DNA from: Thamnaconus septentrionalis
Taxonomy: Eukaryota; Chordata; Actinopteri; Tetraodontiformes; Monacanthidae
NCBI GenBank assembly: GCA_009823395.1
Contig: CM020515.1
Location: forward strand, 15,421,489 to 15,485,488
Direction of reading: 5' to 3'
DNA: 64,000 bases
The notes beneath the pieces are model-generated. The model worked only from the letters and a program-made list of their open reading frames with translations. It ran no database searches and was not told where the DNA came from. Numbering within the stretch: the stretch's first letter is position 1; each line of letters starts with the position of its first letter. Of this stretch, positions 34,392 through 44,937 are shown piece by piece. A program made the position numbers and the translations under genes.

Positions 34392-35848
34392 GAAAAAAAA
34401 AAAAAAAAAAAAAAAGTTACACGCTATAGCCTCAAGGTTCGTTTGCAAGAATGCGAAAAAATATTCAGCAAGCACATTTCAGCTATATTCCAGGCTCCGA
34501 TAATAATGACGTCGACCGTAAATCCGCCCCATCGGATGTTGACTGTTAGCGGCAGGGTCGTGGCTAACGTCAAACAAGTTGCGCTAAACTGCGGACAGGC
34601 TGCAAATTCCCGCCACGCCAGGTAAATTTTTGAGCTGTTATCCCGTTTGACAGCTGCTGTGTCGCCATTGTCGTCGGTCGAAATAACATTTAGCGGGACT
34701 GCTGACGTTTCGCTCGGATGTATTTGTAAGTAGAGCATTAGCTCGAGTTTGTTGTTATTTTTGCGCTGAACGGCGATGTTAGCTGTCGATAGTCAGCAAA
34801 CATACACACCCCGCCACGTCAAACGGGGAAAAGACAACATCGCCTCCCGTGTTTAGGACTTAGTAAGTACACATCGCGATTTTAATGGGTAGATGCAGTG
34901 TAGCAGATGTAGGTTTATATCCCTCGACCTGCCAGTTGGCTAACGCTAACAGCCGTCACGTCAAGCCCATATAACCCCCCCGCGCTTCATATCCGTTCGC
35001 GAACCTGTCAATAATAACATGACATTCAGCGTTGACACTTGCACCAGATATGCGACTCGTGTGATCGTAACGTCAGTTATTGTCTTTGGCGGCCTCCGTT
35101 ACGTAATCAAGTTATTAGTGTTTAGTTGTGCAAGTAGCGTTGAGCTGGATTAGCTTGGGAGGGAATTGAAAAAAAAAAAAAAAAAAAAATACAAGGCAGC
35201 TTGCTAGTATGTTCGCCCAGAGGCGGTGGCTCGCTGTTTGAAGAAGGGTTGCTTCGGTTTCCAGCAGGTAACCTGAGCTGCACACCAACAGCAGTCACAG
35301 CGTGTCTGTTTTCTGTTGTCACTTTTAATGCACGTTGGAAAAGTGAAAATACGATTAAAAAAAAAAATACAAAAACACTATCAGTCAAAAGTTTGGACAC
35401 ACTCCATGCATTTTTTTTAAAAACATCTTTACAACTTTCTATATATATAATTATGCAGCAAAGAAAAACACGTTAAATAACTCTAAATATGCTTTTTATG
35501 TAAGGTGGCTATTTTTGAAGAATTTAAATATAAAACGTGTTTGAGTTATTTGACACTTTTATTGTTTCCTACATAATTCCATGTGTGTTCATACATTGTT
35601 TTGATACCTTCAGTGAGAAACTGCAATGTCAATAGTCATGAGAATGAATTCTCTGAAAATGAACATTAAAATACCATAGTATTTTTATTGTCATCAAATG
35701 GGCATCAGGCCACACTCTGTTCTTCAGCTACTGATTGCCAGGTTGTGTTTTGCATGGTCATTAATACCAAACCACCATTGCTTTATTTTATTACTTCATT
35801 ACTGTATAATTTTTTTCCCCAATTGTCAAAATAAGATTTGCCTTTCAG
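33193..35848. promoter_or_regulatory. Shared intergenic/promoter region of divergent mgrn1 and cdip1
   Basis: The region between the mgrn1 start and the first recognised cdip1 exon. On the mgrn1 side there is an inverted CCAAT box (ATTGG at 33461-33465) and a GC box (gggcgg near 33447). Possible cdip1 5' non-coding exon donors are cag|gtaaat at 34621 and ttt|gtaagt near 34725; neither is proven. Poly-A runs lie at about 34361-34415 and 35169-35189, and a Tc1-like remnant at 35378-35650. Confidence 0.5.
35378..35650. mobile_element. Tc1/mariner-like non-autonomous remnant
   Basis: It begins with 'cagtcaaaagtttggacaca', the typical end of a widespread fish Tc1-like family. It continues with features I associate with that family, such as 'tttcctacataattccatgt' and 'ttgataccttcagtgagaa'. 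No transposase frame is present and the right terminus is degraded. It sits about 200 bp upstream of the cdip1 start-codon exon. Confidence 0.7.
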
Positions 35849-35905
35849 GAGTTGTGAGGGGAGCTTCACATCCAGCCATATTCCCTGAGCAGCAGTCCGG
35901 CCAGT

Positions 35906-37815
35906 ATGTCCAGTGACCCCCCTCCTCCGTACCCGGGAGGTCCCAGCGCCCCCCTCATTGAGCAGAAGAATGGACAGCCTGGTAATGGCAGCACACATGC
36001 AGGGTTGCACACACGGCCAGGAGCATTTTTTTCTTCCAATAAATTTGTACAGAACAAACGGAACTCTGGAAAACATACACAGCAGTTCTGTTAACAGATT
36101 GACCAAACTGTAGAAAAACGAGGGCAATGTCCAGTTCTGTGTTTACAGATAATACAGAGCATTCTGTTTGTCTCTAATGCTTCACTCAGTGCTGTAACAA
36201 TTCACTTGCACACTTTTCGTGGACCAGATGGCGCATTGTGCCGCTCTGGGATGTCGTGTAAGGACAACCTGCAAACTGTCATAGCACAGAGTGAGAGAGA
36301 AGCGAAACAATGGTGCTAAATGCCTCTTTCTTCTGGTTCTGTCTCTTTAACAGTGACCACTGCCCCCATTCAGGGGCAGCCGCTGCCTCCAGACTACGGC
36401 CCTCCACCCTACGAGGCCTCGCAGCCGGGCTTCCTTCCCCCACACGTCCCGGGAGAAGGCCCCATGCCTATGCCCATGCCCATGCCTCAGCCTCCACCAG
36501 GTGCTGCTCATTGTCTGCACATTAAAAACATCCAATCGCAAAGCAGGCAGATGAACATGCTGCAAGGATTTTCTGGAAAATGTGTTCAATGTTTTTGGAA
36601 AGAACAGCGTCTGCGTGTGTGTTTTATTTTTAGTTTTTTTTTGTCATGCCATGACTTCACCAGCTGTGATGTAATGCCAAACATTTCCATGGTAGGTGGT
36701 GGATTCTTTTTACATTACTGTTTTCTCAGGAAATTCAGCCTGCTGGCTCACTTGTTTTCTTGGATACGGATGAAAAGCAAAATTCAGACAGACAGATTTC
36801 TAATCAGGGTATTGGGAAGTTCAAGGTCTATTTCAGTAGATTCAGTTCATTTTTTGTTGGGATCATTAACAAAAGGTTGCAGCTCTGCCACAGAAATGCT
36901 GTTTAAAAAAAACTCCTTTAATTGTTTTAAATCTGAAAGTCACCAGTCTGGAATAAAAAGTGTTCTTACTGTCTGCACAGGTGGCGCCTACATTCATCCA
37001 CCGGGCCACTTCCCTCATCCGGCGCCCGGACATATGGGTACCGGGCCGGGGCCCTTCGTCCACATGGGAGGCCACACGGCGACCGTCCTGACCCCAGGCG
37101 GCGCCACCACCGTGACGGTGCTGCAGGGGGAGATGTTCCAGACCTCGCCGGTGCAGACTGTGTGTCCACACTGTCAACAGGCCATCGTCACCCGCATCTC
37201 TCACGACGTGGGACTCATGAACACGCTGTTCTGCCTCTTCTGCTTCTTCGTCGGGTGAGTGGCGACTGGAAACGTGAACACATCTTCACGTCGTCAAAAT
37301 ACCTAAATATGCACCTAAAAAGGGAGGTTAATGGCAAGAAACACTAGACTAGCAGAACTGTTGCCTCCTTATTGTCTCTTTGCCCACGTCCTATTTGGTT
37401 ATGTAACAGTGACTGCATGCAAAAGAAGGCTCACCTTGTTTTGCTCATGTTTATACTGCATGCAAATGAGAAAAGTGACTGTGAAGGAGACGCTCAGGAT
37501 GCAAGCATGTGTTTATTCAGATAATTTTCCAATCCATTCATTTTGTTTATGCTCTTCAAATTCAGCTTAAGTGTGGGCATAATGTCTTTTCAGTGCTGCA
37601 ACAGCGTAGTTTCCCAATTATGCATCAATAAAGTACATCCATCTATCTATCTTTGCGTTTTGTACTCAGAGTGATAATTTGTGCATCTGGCCCATCCCCA
37701 CAGGTGCGACCTCGGCTGCTGTTTGATTCCCTGCCTGATCGACGACCTCAAGGATGTGACACACACCTGCCCGTACTGCAAGGGCTACATCTACACATAC
37801 AAGCGTATATGCTAA
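35906..37815 (+). CDS. cdip1: Cell death-inducing p53 target 1, LITAF-domain protein (cdip1)
   Basis: Four coding exons, 35906-35981, 36354-36500, 36981-37254 and 37704-37815, close in phase to 202 residues. The start exon begins at 35849 after a tttcag acceptor. The N-terminus [17 protein letters not shown] and the end [12 protein letters not shown] match CDIP1. The proline-rich front half has PPPY motifs and a Met-Pro repeat (PMPMPMPMP). The LITAF domain has zinc-binding pairs Cys136/Cys139 (CPHC) and Cys188/Cys191 (CPYC) around a Cys-rich hydrophobic segment (about 153-178) that inserts into the cytosolic face of membranes. CDIP1 is a late endosomal/lysosomal protein linked to p53-dependent apoptosis and ESCRT recruitment. 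It is divergent from mgrn1, as in human 16p13.3. Intron 2 is fully open in frame. Confidence 0.96.
37600..37652. repeat. LINE-type 3' tail with ATCT repeats in cdip1 intron 3
   Basis: The segment 'tttcccaattatgcatcaataaagta' followed by a few ATCT units resembles the 3' terminus of fish CR1/L2-clade LINEs. A very similar tail is at 61256-61326. Only the end is recognisable. Confidence 0.5.
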
Positions 37816-39443
37816 CCACCGACAGCTGCATACATAAGAGACATGTACATGCACACACATTGATTCACGTCGTTCTTCTGCAGGTAGAAAACAGGCCCGC
37901 TCCCCACTTTTTCTTTTTTTTTTTTTTGCAATGTGTTGTGTAGCCCTCCCAAATTGTTGGTGCAGTTTACTTTTTCAGTTGGCAGAATATTTACTGTATA
38001 TATCTTTTAAGCAGAATTCTTTCATGTACAAACAAGCTTTTGAAATGTAGTTCACTAGCACTGAGATATCTGGGCACTCGGGCCACGTTGAAGCCGGAGG
38101 AAAGCCTCGTAATGTTTCACACATTACGTTTCAGGAAACAAAAAAAAACATCACCAGGTTTCAACAGTCTCAGTTGGAGAAAGCTGTGAAAAAACTGTCA
38201 CTTTATTGTTTTGAAGTCATCTGTGAAACTTGTAGAGCTGCAAGTGGATTCAAGTCCATACCTGGTTACCTTTGTTCTTTTTATTTATTTTAATTTCAGA
38301 ATTTTAGTCACTATTTTAACAAGTTATTATTGACAACTGTGACCATTTGTTTTGTTCCTCTCATGTTTTCTTGTTTTTGTTTTTTTCCCTTTTATCTCCC
38401 TTTGAATGTGAGCAAACTAAGTTCAGCTCGGTTTCACGTTTTTGCTTGCTGGAAGAAACACAGCTCAGATGTTCCTGAGGATTTTTGCTCATCAGGGCTA
38501 CGTCTTAATTCTCTTTCTACTTTTGATGATAAAGCCGGAACTTGCACTTTAAGTTGGATTACACAAGTTTTCTTCTGATGCATTTAAGACTTATAAATGG
38601 AAGCTACTTTATTTTTGAAGGATTTTGTTTGATGGACAAAATGCGATCAACCTCATGATTGAGTAAAAGCAGTTTAAAATGTTGCCTTTACTCGGGTTTA
38701 TTGTCCAAGTGAAATTTTCTTTTTCCAATATATGCACTTGATCAGAGTAAAAAAAAACAAAACTTGGAACTGAGCCAGTAGTGTTGCAGCTACTGATGAA
38801 TTTATTGCATCCTTCTCGTCCTGCCTATCTTGAGTCACTCATACTGTTGGCTGATTGTCTGTTGTTGCCACAGTGAACAGGTTGTTAGTTTAAACCAGTT
38901 ACCCAAATGTTTGACGTGTTGGAGTCATTTTCAGTTAATATTTTAGCTACTAAAAACGGTTCAGCACACAAAGAGTAGCTGCATCTAATCAAATGCATGT
39001 TAGATAAGACAGATAATTTATTAACTACTAAATTGTGACCTCTCTGCTGAGAATAAGCTTTTAACAAGTGATTGTTTTAGGATTTGCAAAAAAACGACAT
39101 CATGATTCTATAGAAGTCACTACTACTTCTAGGACTACTAGTACTTTGAAGGAACCACAGCATGCCCAAACTGCCATCCACCCACCAGGTGCAGAATCAG
39201 TCTGCATGAGCCACACATCACAGCCAGTAGTTCTCACCAGCTAGCTCCTTTACTCAGTGTCTGTCTGGGTTGTTTTTGGTTTTCTTTGAGGTTTGTGAAG
39301 GAAAGACTTGCTTTGAAACTTACCATGAAGTGATGTACGCCGTCATCTTGGGTTATGCTTGTCTGCATCGCTCTTTGTCTGTGATATGTAAAACTATGTT
39401 AGTCAAATTTTGTTTGACGGTTGTATACAGGTACTATTTTATC

Positions 39444-39449
39444 AATAAA
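39444..39449 (+). other. cdip1: Likely polyadenylation signal of cdip1
   Basis: AATAAA about 1.63 kb past the cdip1 stop. It lies only 35 bp from the opposing polr3k signal. Confidence 0.6.
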
Positions 39450-39483
39450 AAAATTCCAAACATGTCTGTCTGTGCTCACGCTC

Positions 39484-39489
39484 TTTATT
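39484..39489 (-). other. polr3k: Likely polyadenylation signal of polr3k
   Basis: AATAAA on the minus strand, about 155 bp past the polr3k stop. Cleavage 15-25 bp downstream would fall on or beside the cdip1 cleavage site. Confidence 0.6.
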
Positions 39490-39643
39490 GCTCCACAGAA
39501 AGTTACAAATACTTGAAACGTGAATGTTAGACTTAAAGTTTCAGCTCAATAAATAAAGGCACAGGTGAGGGAACCGTTGCGAAAAAAGGAAACTACACAA
39601 CAGAAACAAAGTGGATTTGGAACAACTAAAGGATGCAAAGGAG

Positions 39644-40245
39644 TCAGTCTCTCCATCTGTGTCCACACTGGGCATTGCAGCATTTGTAGAAAGTGGTCAT
39701 CGGCTCATCAGCTGATCTGGTCTGAATCTGCATGAAGTAAGCCCGCGGGTGCTCACACTTGGGACATTTTTCTGTGAACACAAGTGGGACGTAATAGGTC
39801 TTGGTTAGCACGCAGCTAACAGCAGCAAACTGTGAAAGTACAATAAATAAAATATAGTATAACAAACGAACTAGCTAAATAAATAAATGAAAATACCAGG
39901 AGTCGAGTCCACGTTTTCCCACGCTGCAGCGCCGCCTAGCACATCATCCACCTCTTTCAGCTTTGGATATTTCCTGTTGTTGACCTGCAGCGACGAACAA
40001 GACCGGCTTAAACAAGACTAGGACCACATTATTCCAAACAGGCTTGAAAAAAAAGAAAAAAAAAGAAAAGAAAATAGAAAAAAAGAACACCGATTAAACA
40101 CTCAAACTCAATTGTATAGTACGACTCCACTCACCTTCCGGGTGATGTTGTGTACGTACGGACAGGTATTGCAGGCGAATCTCAAGCACTTCTGCCCTTC
40201 TTCGACGATTAAAACATTCCCGCAAGTCGGACAAAATAGAAGCAT
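39644..40245 (-). CDS. polr3k: RNA polymerase III subunit RPC10/C11 (polr3k)
   Basis: Three exons, 40245-40135, 39984-39897 and 39771-39644, close in phase to 108 residues, the same length as human POLR3K. This TFIIS-like subunit of nuclear RNA polymerase III works in RNA cleavage, termination and re-initiation. The N-terminal zinc ribbon starts MLLFCPTCG and continues with [11 protein letters not shown]. The C-terminal ribbon has [11 protein letters not shown] ... [12 protein letters not shown]. It contains the invariant acidic pair of the TFIIS-type hairpin in [10 protein letters not shown] (Asp-Glu). It is head-to-head with snrnp25 and tail-to-tail with cdip1. Confidence 0.97.
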
Positions 40246-40802
40246 GTTGGCGGCGGAACGTCCAATAAGCTATTAACTAAATAAAACAAAATCAAGTGTA
40301 CTTCATATCGGCCAACGTTAGACCTTCCCGGTCGGCTGTAAACGTGACCGAAGACTAACAGGAAGCTGATGAAAACTAGTGCAACACTCTTTATCAATCG
40401 GTGGGAAACAAAGTTCAGGAGAACGCCCAAGACTTATACTGCAACTTATAAGTTAAAGACAAAACGACTTTCAAATATGAATAAAATAATTTCAATATTA
40501 TTCAAATACATGTAAACATTACTAAGAAACCGATCAAGTTTATGAAAAACAATTTGGTACAGACTAAATTGACGACCGAGACGTCTTACAATGTCTCGGT
40601 TTCCTTCCGGTACGCATTAACTGCTGTACACTCTAAATGTTTTCACGGCTCCTCCGTGCTTGGACTTTTGTTTTCTACAGCGCGGCTTTCCTTCAAAATG
40701 GTTTGTTCGCTGTATCGTTGATGTCCGATGTCATATGTTTCGTTTCGGTAATAATTTGGAGCGGTCAAGAAAACGAATGACCGATCACCGAGCCTGGTAG
40801 TG
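40246..40802. promoter_or_regulatory. Bidirectional promoter, polr3k / snrnp25
   Basis: Only 557 bp separate the two start codons. An ETS/GABP-type CTTCCGG is at 40604-40610 and a related 'cttcccgg' near 40324. ETS sites are common in housekeeping bidirectional promoters. The same head-to-head pair is found in human 16p13.3. Confidence 0.7.
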
Positions 40803-41399
40803 ATGATGGAGGAGCAGAATCAGGTCAGTGTTGGGGCAGAAACCGGAGGAGACGACTCTGTGAAGGATGAGACTTTTGAACAGGAGGAAGACCAGGATGA
40901 TCTTCCTCACTCAGAGATCCTGGACATTTTTGAAGAGGGACTTGCTCAACTTGTGCAGGACCCTTTACTCTGTGATCTACCAATCCAGGTGGCCCAAATA
41001 TCTCACCACATTTACCCTCGGTTCTGTCATGCTTTCTGTCTCTATGTGGGACTAGTGGGGGCTGCGTTGCATTTAAGGAAAACCATAAAACATATGTTTT
41101 CCACTTTACTGTCAGGTGACTCTGGAGGAGGTGAATTCTCAGATAGCTTTGGAGTACGGCCAGGCCATGACTGTCAGGGTGCTGAAGGCTGACGGTGAAG
41201 TGATGCGTAAGTCTTCATTTGTTTTGCACATTCCAGTTCAACAAGTGTAGTCGTGTATTTTATGAATTTCCTCCAATCGCTCCTCCCCAAGCCATAGTGG
41301 TGGTGCAGAACGCCACCGTCCTCGACCTGAAGAAGGCCATCGCCAGATTCATGGAGCTGAAACAACAACGAGAAGGAGGAGTGAAACATGTCAGCTGGT

Positions 41400-41470
<71 letters not shown>

Positions 41471-41742
41471 CAGACTCACAGTCTCTTTCATCCCCTCTTT
41501 TTCCCGCTTTCTTTTCCAGGAGATATGTTTGGAGATCTTACCACCTGGTTTTCCAAGGGGAGAAGCTTGAAGAAGACAAGATGAGGTTAAAGGAGTAAGT
41601 GTGTAAATCAAACATGCGGCTCTGGCACAATGCTTGCTGTCACCTGCTCTGCTGGACTGACTGACTGTTACCTCTGTGTTTCAGCTACGGGGTCAAAAAC
41701 AGAGACGAGGTGGCGTTCATGAAGAAACTCCGGAAGAAGTGA
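40803..41742 (+). CDS. snrnp25: U11/U12 snRNP 25 kDa protein (snrnp25)
   Basis: Five exons, 40803-40988, 41116-41206, 41292-41397, 41520-41594 and 41685-41742, close in phase to 171 residues. SNRNP25 is a ubiquitin-like-fold component of the minor (U12-type) spliceosome U11/U12 di-snRNP. Recognisable parts are FEEGLAQLVQDPLLCDLPIQ at the end of exon 1, EVNSQIALEYGQAMTVRV, ATVLDLKKAI, and the C-terminal YGVKNRDEVAFMKKLRKK. The human form I know is about 132 residues and starts near DIFEEGL. Here an acidic extension of about 40 residues precedes it, starting at the tandem Met-Met at 40803; a later start cannot be excluded. Intron 3 is only about 120 bp and half of it is (CA)n. Confidence 0.94.
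41402..41468. repeat. (CA)n microsatellite filling snrnp25 intron 3
   Basis: About 33 CA units start five bases after the donor of a 122-bp intron, leaving about 50 bp to the acceptor. Length changes could affect splicing. Confidence 0.97.
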
Positions 41743-41892
41743 GAGATGAGAACCAATGAACAGCGAGCATGGAAGACACATCACTTCCTCCATTCTGGCC
41801 TTGATGTAAATGGCTTTCATTGGATGTTCTGGGTTCTTTTTTTTTAACATGATTGTTTGAACACCAGTTTATCTTCATTAAAATAACGTGTA

Positions 41893-41898
41893 AATAAA
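41893..41898 (+). other. snrnp25: Likely polyadenylation signal of snrnp25
   Basis: AATAAA about 150 bp past the stop; another lies near 41960. Confidence 0.6.
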
Positions 41899-42520
41899 AT
41901 GATCAATGTTCAGCCACTGTGCCAGCGTGCAGGGATTTTGTAAAAAAAAAATGTTTTAAATAAATAAAGTATGATAAAATATTTCACTGTGTGATGCTTT
42001 ATTCAACCCACCAACCACTTTGCAAATTCCAGTTAAACAATAGCAACCGTTGCCGGTCCAGTGATTTGAATATTTCCTGAAGTAAAGCCTGAGTCTTTTT
42101 GAAACCAGTTTGAATGGTGCCTTTCAGGGAAACGCTGAACAAAGGTAACACACAACCTCGCTCATTTATTTATGATATTTTTGGTATTTGTGTGAACTTT
42201 CTAGAGGGTAATGTTGAGCTCTTTGCAAGTTTTCTTTTTGCCGATAACTGTGTTTTTCTTGCTGTTCAATAAGGCATCTTCAATTCTAGCAATTGAATTC
42301 TAATTTAAACAGGGATTAACATTAATATTGACCCTAATATTCTTTCATGCCATTGGATGCTACCAAACACCAGGCCTTTGATTGGCTTTGATGATATTTC
42401 TTCAATTTAAAGAAATATTTTGGCACAAACAAACTGCTTTAACCCTTTAAAGCTCATAACCCATTACAAACTCTGGAGCCACACCCTGCAAAACATCTTC
42501 CCCTGTCACCGGCGTCCACC

Positions 42521-43690
42521 ATGACTTCAAGAAACAACAAGCTGAACAGCGCTCTTGAGGAGCTGAAGCACCTTTCGTTCAAGAGGCAGCAACTTCTGGA
42601 GAGGAAAAAAGTCCAGTGCATATTCGAGGAGCTGAGGGATCGCGCTGAATTTAAGCAAGCAGGTGAAGCTGCTACAAGAGAATTTTGCCATATTTATGTT
42701 GCAGATGCTTGAGAGATACTTACATCCATCAATATTGGAACCTCCGTTGTGGGCAAATTCTTTGTGTTTTAAAGACACGTCTGCCTCAAAGCAGCAAGAG
42801 ATCGACTGCATCGACGTGCAGCTCAGTCAGCTGATGGCGAGGGCGGACGAGCTGAAGGAGAATATCGAAAGCCTCGACGCTCCAAAGGAAAAGAGCAAAG
42901 TGGAGGGTGAGACTGACTTCACCGAAGGAAAGCTTGACTGGCCTCTAACTGGTTTCTCCTCCTTGTTAGAGGCCAGCTTGCCCTCCGCTCCGACGGCCCC
43001 TGAAGGTCCTGCTGCTGTCTCTGTGTTTTTCATTGAGCCTCCGCCAACTTTTCCTGGTAAGACAACAAACCCACATGAATTTGGCCTTTTTGCTGTCCTT
43101 TGGAAAAACTCCAAAGCAGAAAGAACATTTGAATGTTGCAAAGTGTATTTGTGGAGTCCTTTTGTGATGCTTTAGACAAGTTTCACCAGATTTTCACATC
43201 CCAGTTGCAGTGGAAGTGGCTGAAATGATAACATTTTCAGAATTCTGTCAAATCTGTGACTCTGCTAAATCGTCCAGTAATTACAACCAAACAGAAGAAA
43301 GAAATAGAGCACTTGATTAAAAAGGACCTCCCTGCCCCCTACAGCCCCAACAATCATCCTGGACTTGGACAAACTTCCAGCACATCCATGTCAGACACAA
43401 TGTCCAGAGTGTCAGCAGTTCGTCACGACTGAGACTTCGACCTCAGTCAGCAGTGTGACCTGCCTGATTTGCTTCATGACGGCCTTGATCGGGTAGGAGA
43501 GTCTCCCTGCACACAGATCCTATCAGGCCTGATCTGCCTTTCCACATTTGCTTACTTACTTCCTGTTTCCTCTTTTCGCAGCTGCGTAGCCGGTTGCTGC
43601 CTCATCCCCTTCTGCTGCGACAGGTTCAAAGACACCACACACACGTGTCCCAAGTGTCGAACGTGCATCCACACCATAAAAGCGTTATGA
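42521..43690 (+). CDS. LITAF-domain protein with coiled-coil N-terminus and PSAP/PTAP motif
   Basis: Five exons: 42521-42662, 42775-42906, 42970-43056, about 43344-43492 and 43582-43690, giving roughly 205 residues. Exon 4 boundaries may be off by one base in my reading. Residues 1-91 (exons 1-2) are charged and heptad-like (for example LNSALEELKHLSFKRQQLLE), so probably coiled coil. Exon 3 gives LPSAPTAPEGP, with overlapping PSAP and PTAP, the core TSG101/ESCRT-I ligand. Exons 4-5 encode a LITAF domain: CPECQQ, a hydrophobic Cys-rich membrane segment (TCLICFMTALIGCVAGCC), then THTCPKC and a final IKAL. The final splice position is the same as in cdip1. The family acts at late endosome/lysosome membranes. 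I do not recognise a named orthologue; it is not cdip1, since its front half is unrelated. Confidence 0.85.
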
Positions 43691-43759
43691 GAGAAAGAAG
43701 CGTCTTTGTTTTTATGCACGGTGACAGAAAGCCAAGAACTCTGACTGACAAGACCAGCT

Positions 43760-43760
<1 letters not shown>

Positions 43761-43792
<32 letters not shown>

Positions 43793-43801
43793 ACACACAC
43801 A
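43761..43801. repeat. (CA)n microsatellite in the LITAF-like 3' UTR
   Basis: CA repeat about 70 bp past the stop codon. Confidence 0.95.
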
Positions 43802-44019
43802 CTTTGTTTTTTGTTTTTTTAATCCTAAAATTTAGATTTTGAATTTTTAAATCTGCTCGAGCAGATCAGATCCAGATGTGACCAGCAGATGTCACTATAA
43901 GGCAAACCAACGGCGAGGGCAGGTTGATGGCCAGTGAATTAAAAGCACAAGTGAGCGCTGGTTCTGGTTCAGTGAGGGACGTGTTTATTTTTCTGTATGT
44001 GTCTTTGCTGACGTTGTTG

Positions 44020-44025
44020 AATAAA
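44020..44025 (+). other. Likely polyadenylation signal of the LITAF-like gene
   Basis: AATAAA about 330 bp past the stop, within 25 bp of a minus-strand signal for mrtfb. Confidence 0.6.
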
Positions 44026-44041
44026 GTTTGTAGAAATGTGT

Positions 44042-44047
44042 TTTATT
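44042..44047 (-). other. mrtfb: Possible polyadenylation signal of mrtfb
   Basis: AATAAA on the minus strand, about 890 bp past the mrtfb stop. Another is at 43984-43989. Either makes the convergent 3' ends touch or overlap. Confidence 0.4.
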
Positions 44048-44937
44048 TTTTTGTTTGGAGGGAAACTTCTCCTCGACTCCTCACTTGTACATAGAAAAAA
44101 ACAACATCATGTGCAGTGCGTTTTACACAGTGCACAGACCAACCTGGAGATGCAGCAGAGAAGATTTGGCTGCTCTGCGCACTGTGCGCAGTCTAATTGT
44201 GACTTGGCTGGTTTGGTCAGAGACGTCCGGAATATTCAGGATGTTAACACCCCCGTCTTTTATATGGTCTATATACACATTAAACATTTAGTGTTTTAAC
44301 TACAGTAAAAAAAAGACATCCAAGACATGGTGGAGTGAACTTCAGGAGTCCTCGGCTACGGAAAAAAAAGAGTCCAATATTTCTTTAACCAGGATTCGGA
44401 CGTTTTCCTGCTCGTTCGATCAGAGTGTCGCTGTCCATCCGTGACGTCCTGAGGACAAACACAGTCTGACCTCATCTGCAGAGATAAAAGCTTCCACAAA
44501 AGTTGACCGTGACAATATTTACTTACAACATAGGTCTCCTGTCTGCCTGTCAGTGATTTCTCTTTTTAGAAATGAGAAAAGTCCACCATTTCATCCTTTG
44601 CCTGATACTTGTCTGAGTTTAGTAAGAAGCTCCCCAGCCAGTTCTAGCAGGAAGCTAAAACACAAGGTGTTTGCAGGGGCCTCTGAACAAAGGGCTACAT
44701 CTTCTGTTTTCTGTTCGGAATTAACAGTGCAGGGATAACAGTGCACTTTTAGCCTGCTCATCTAAAAGCCTTCAGCAAAGCAAAGCTGCAAAAGCAGATT
44801 ATTACCAGTCTGATTTATCTCCTCGCTGCTGCCCTGCTGCCCCCCGAAAACTCCCATTTTTCAACAAGGGGAACGGAAAAGTGTCCTCCCTCGGCTGAGA
44901 GCGGAGAGAGCATCCGGAGAATGACGAGTGAGCGCGC

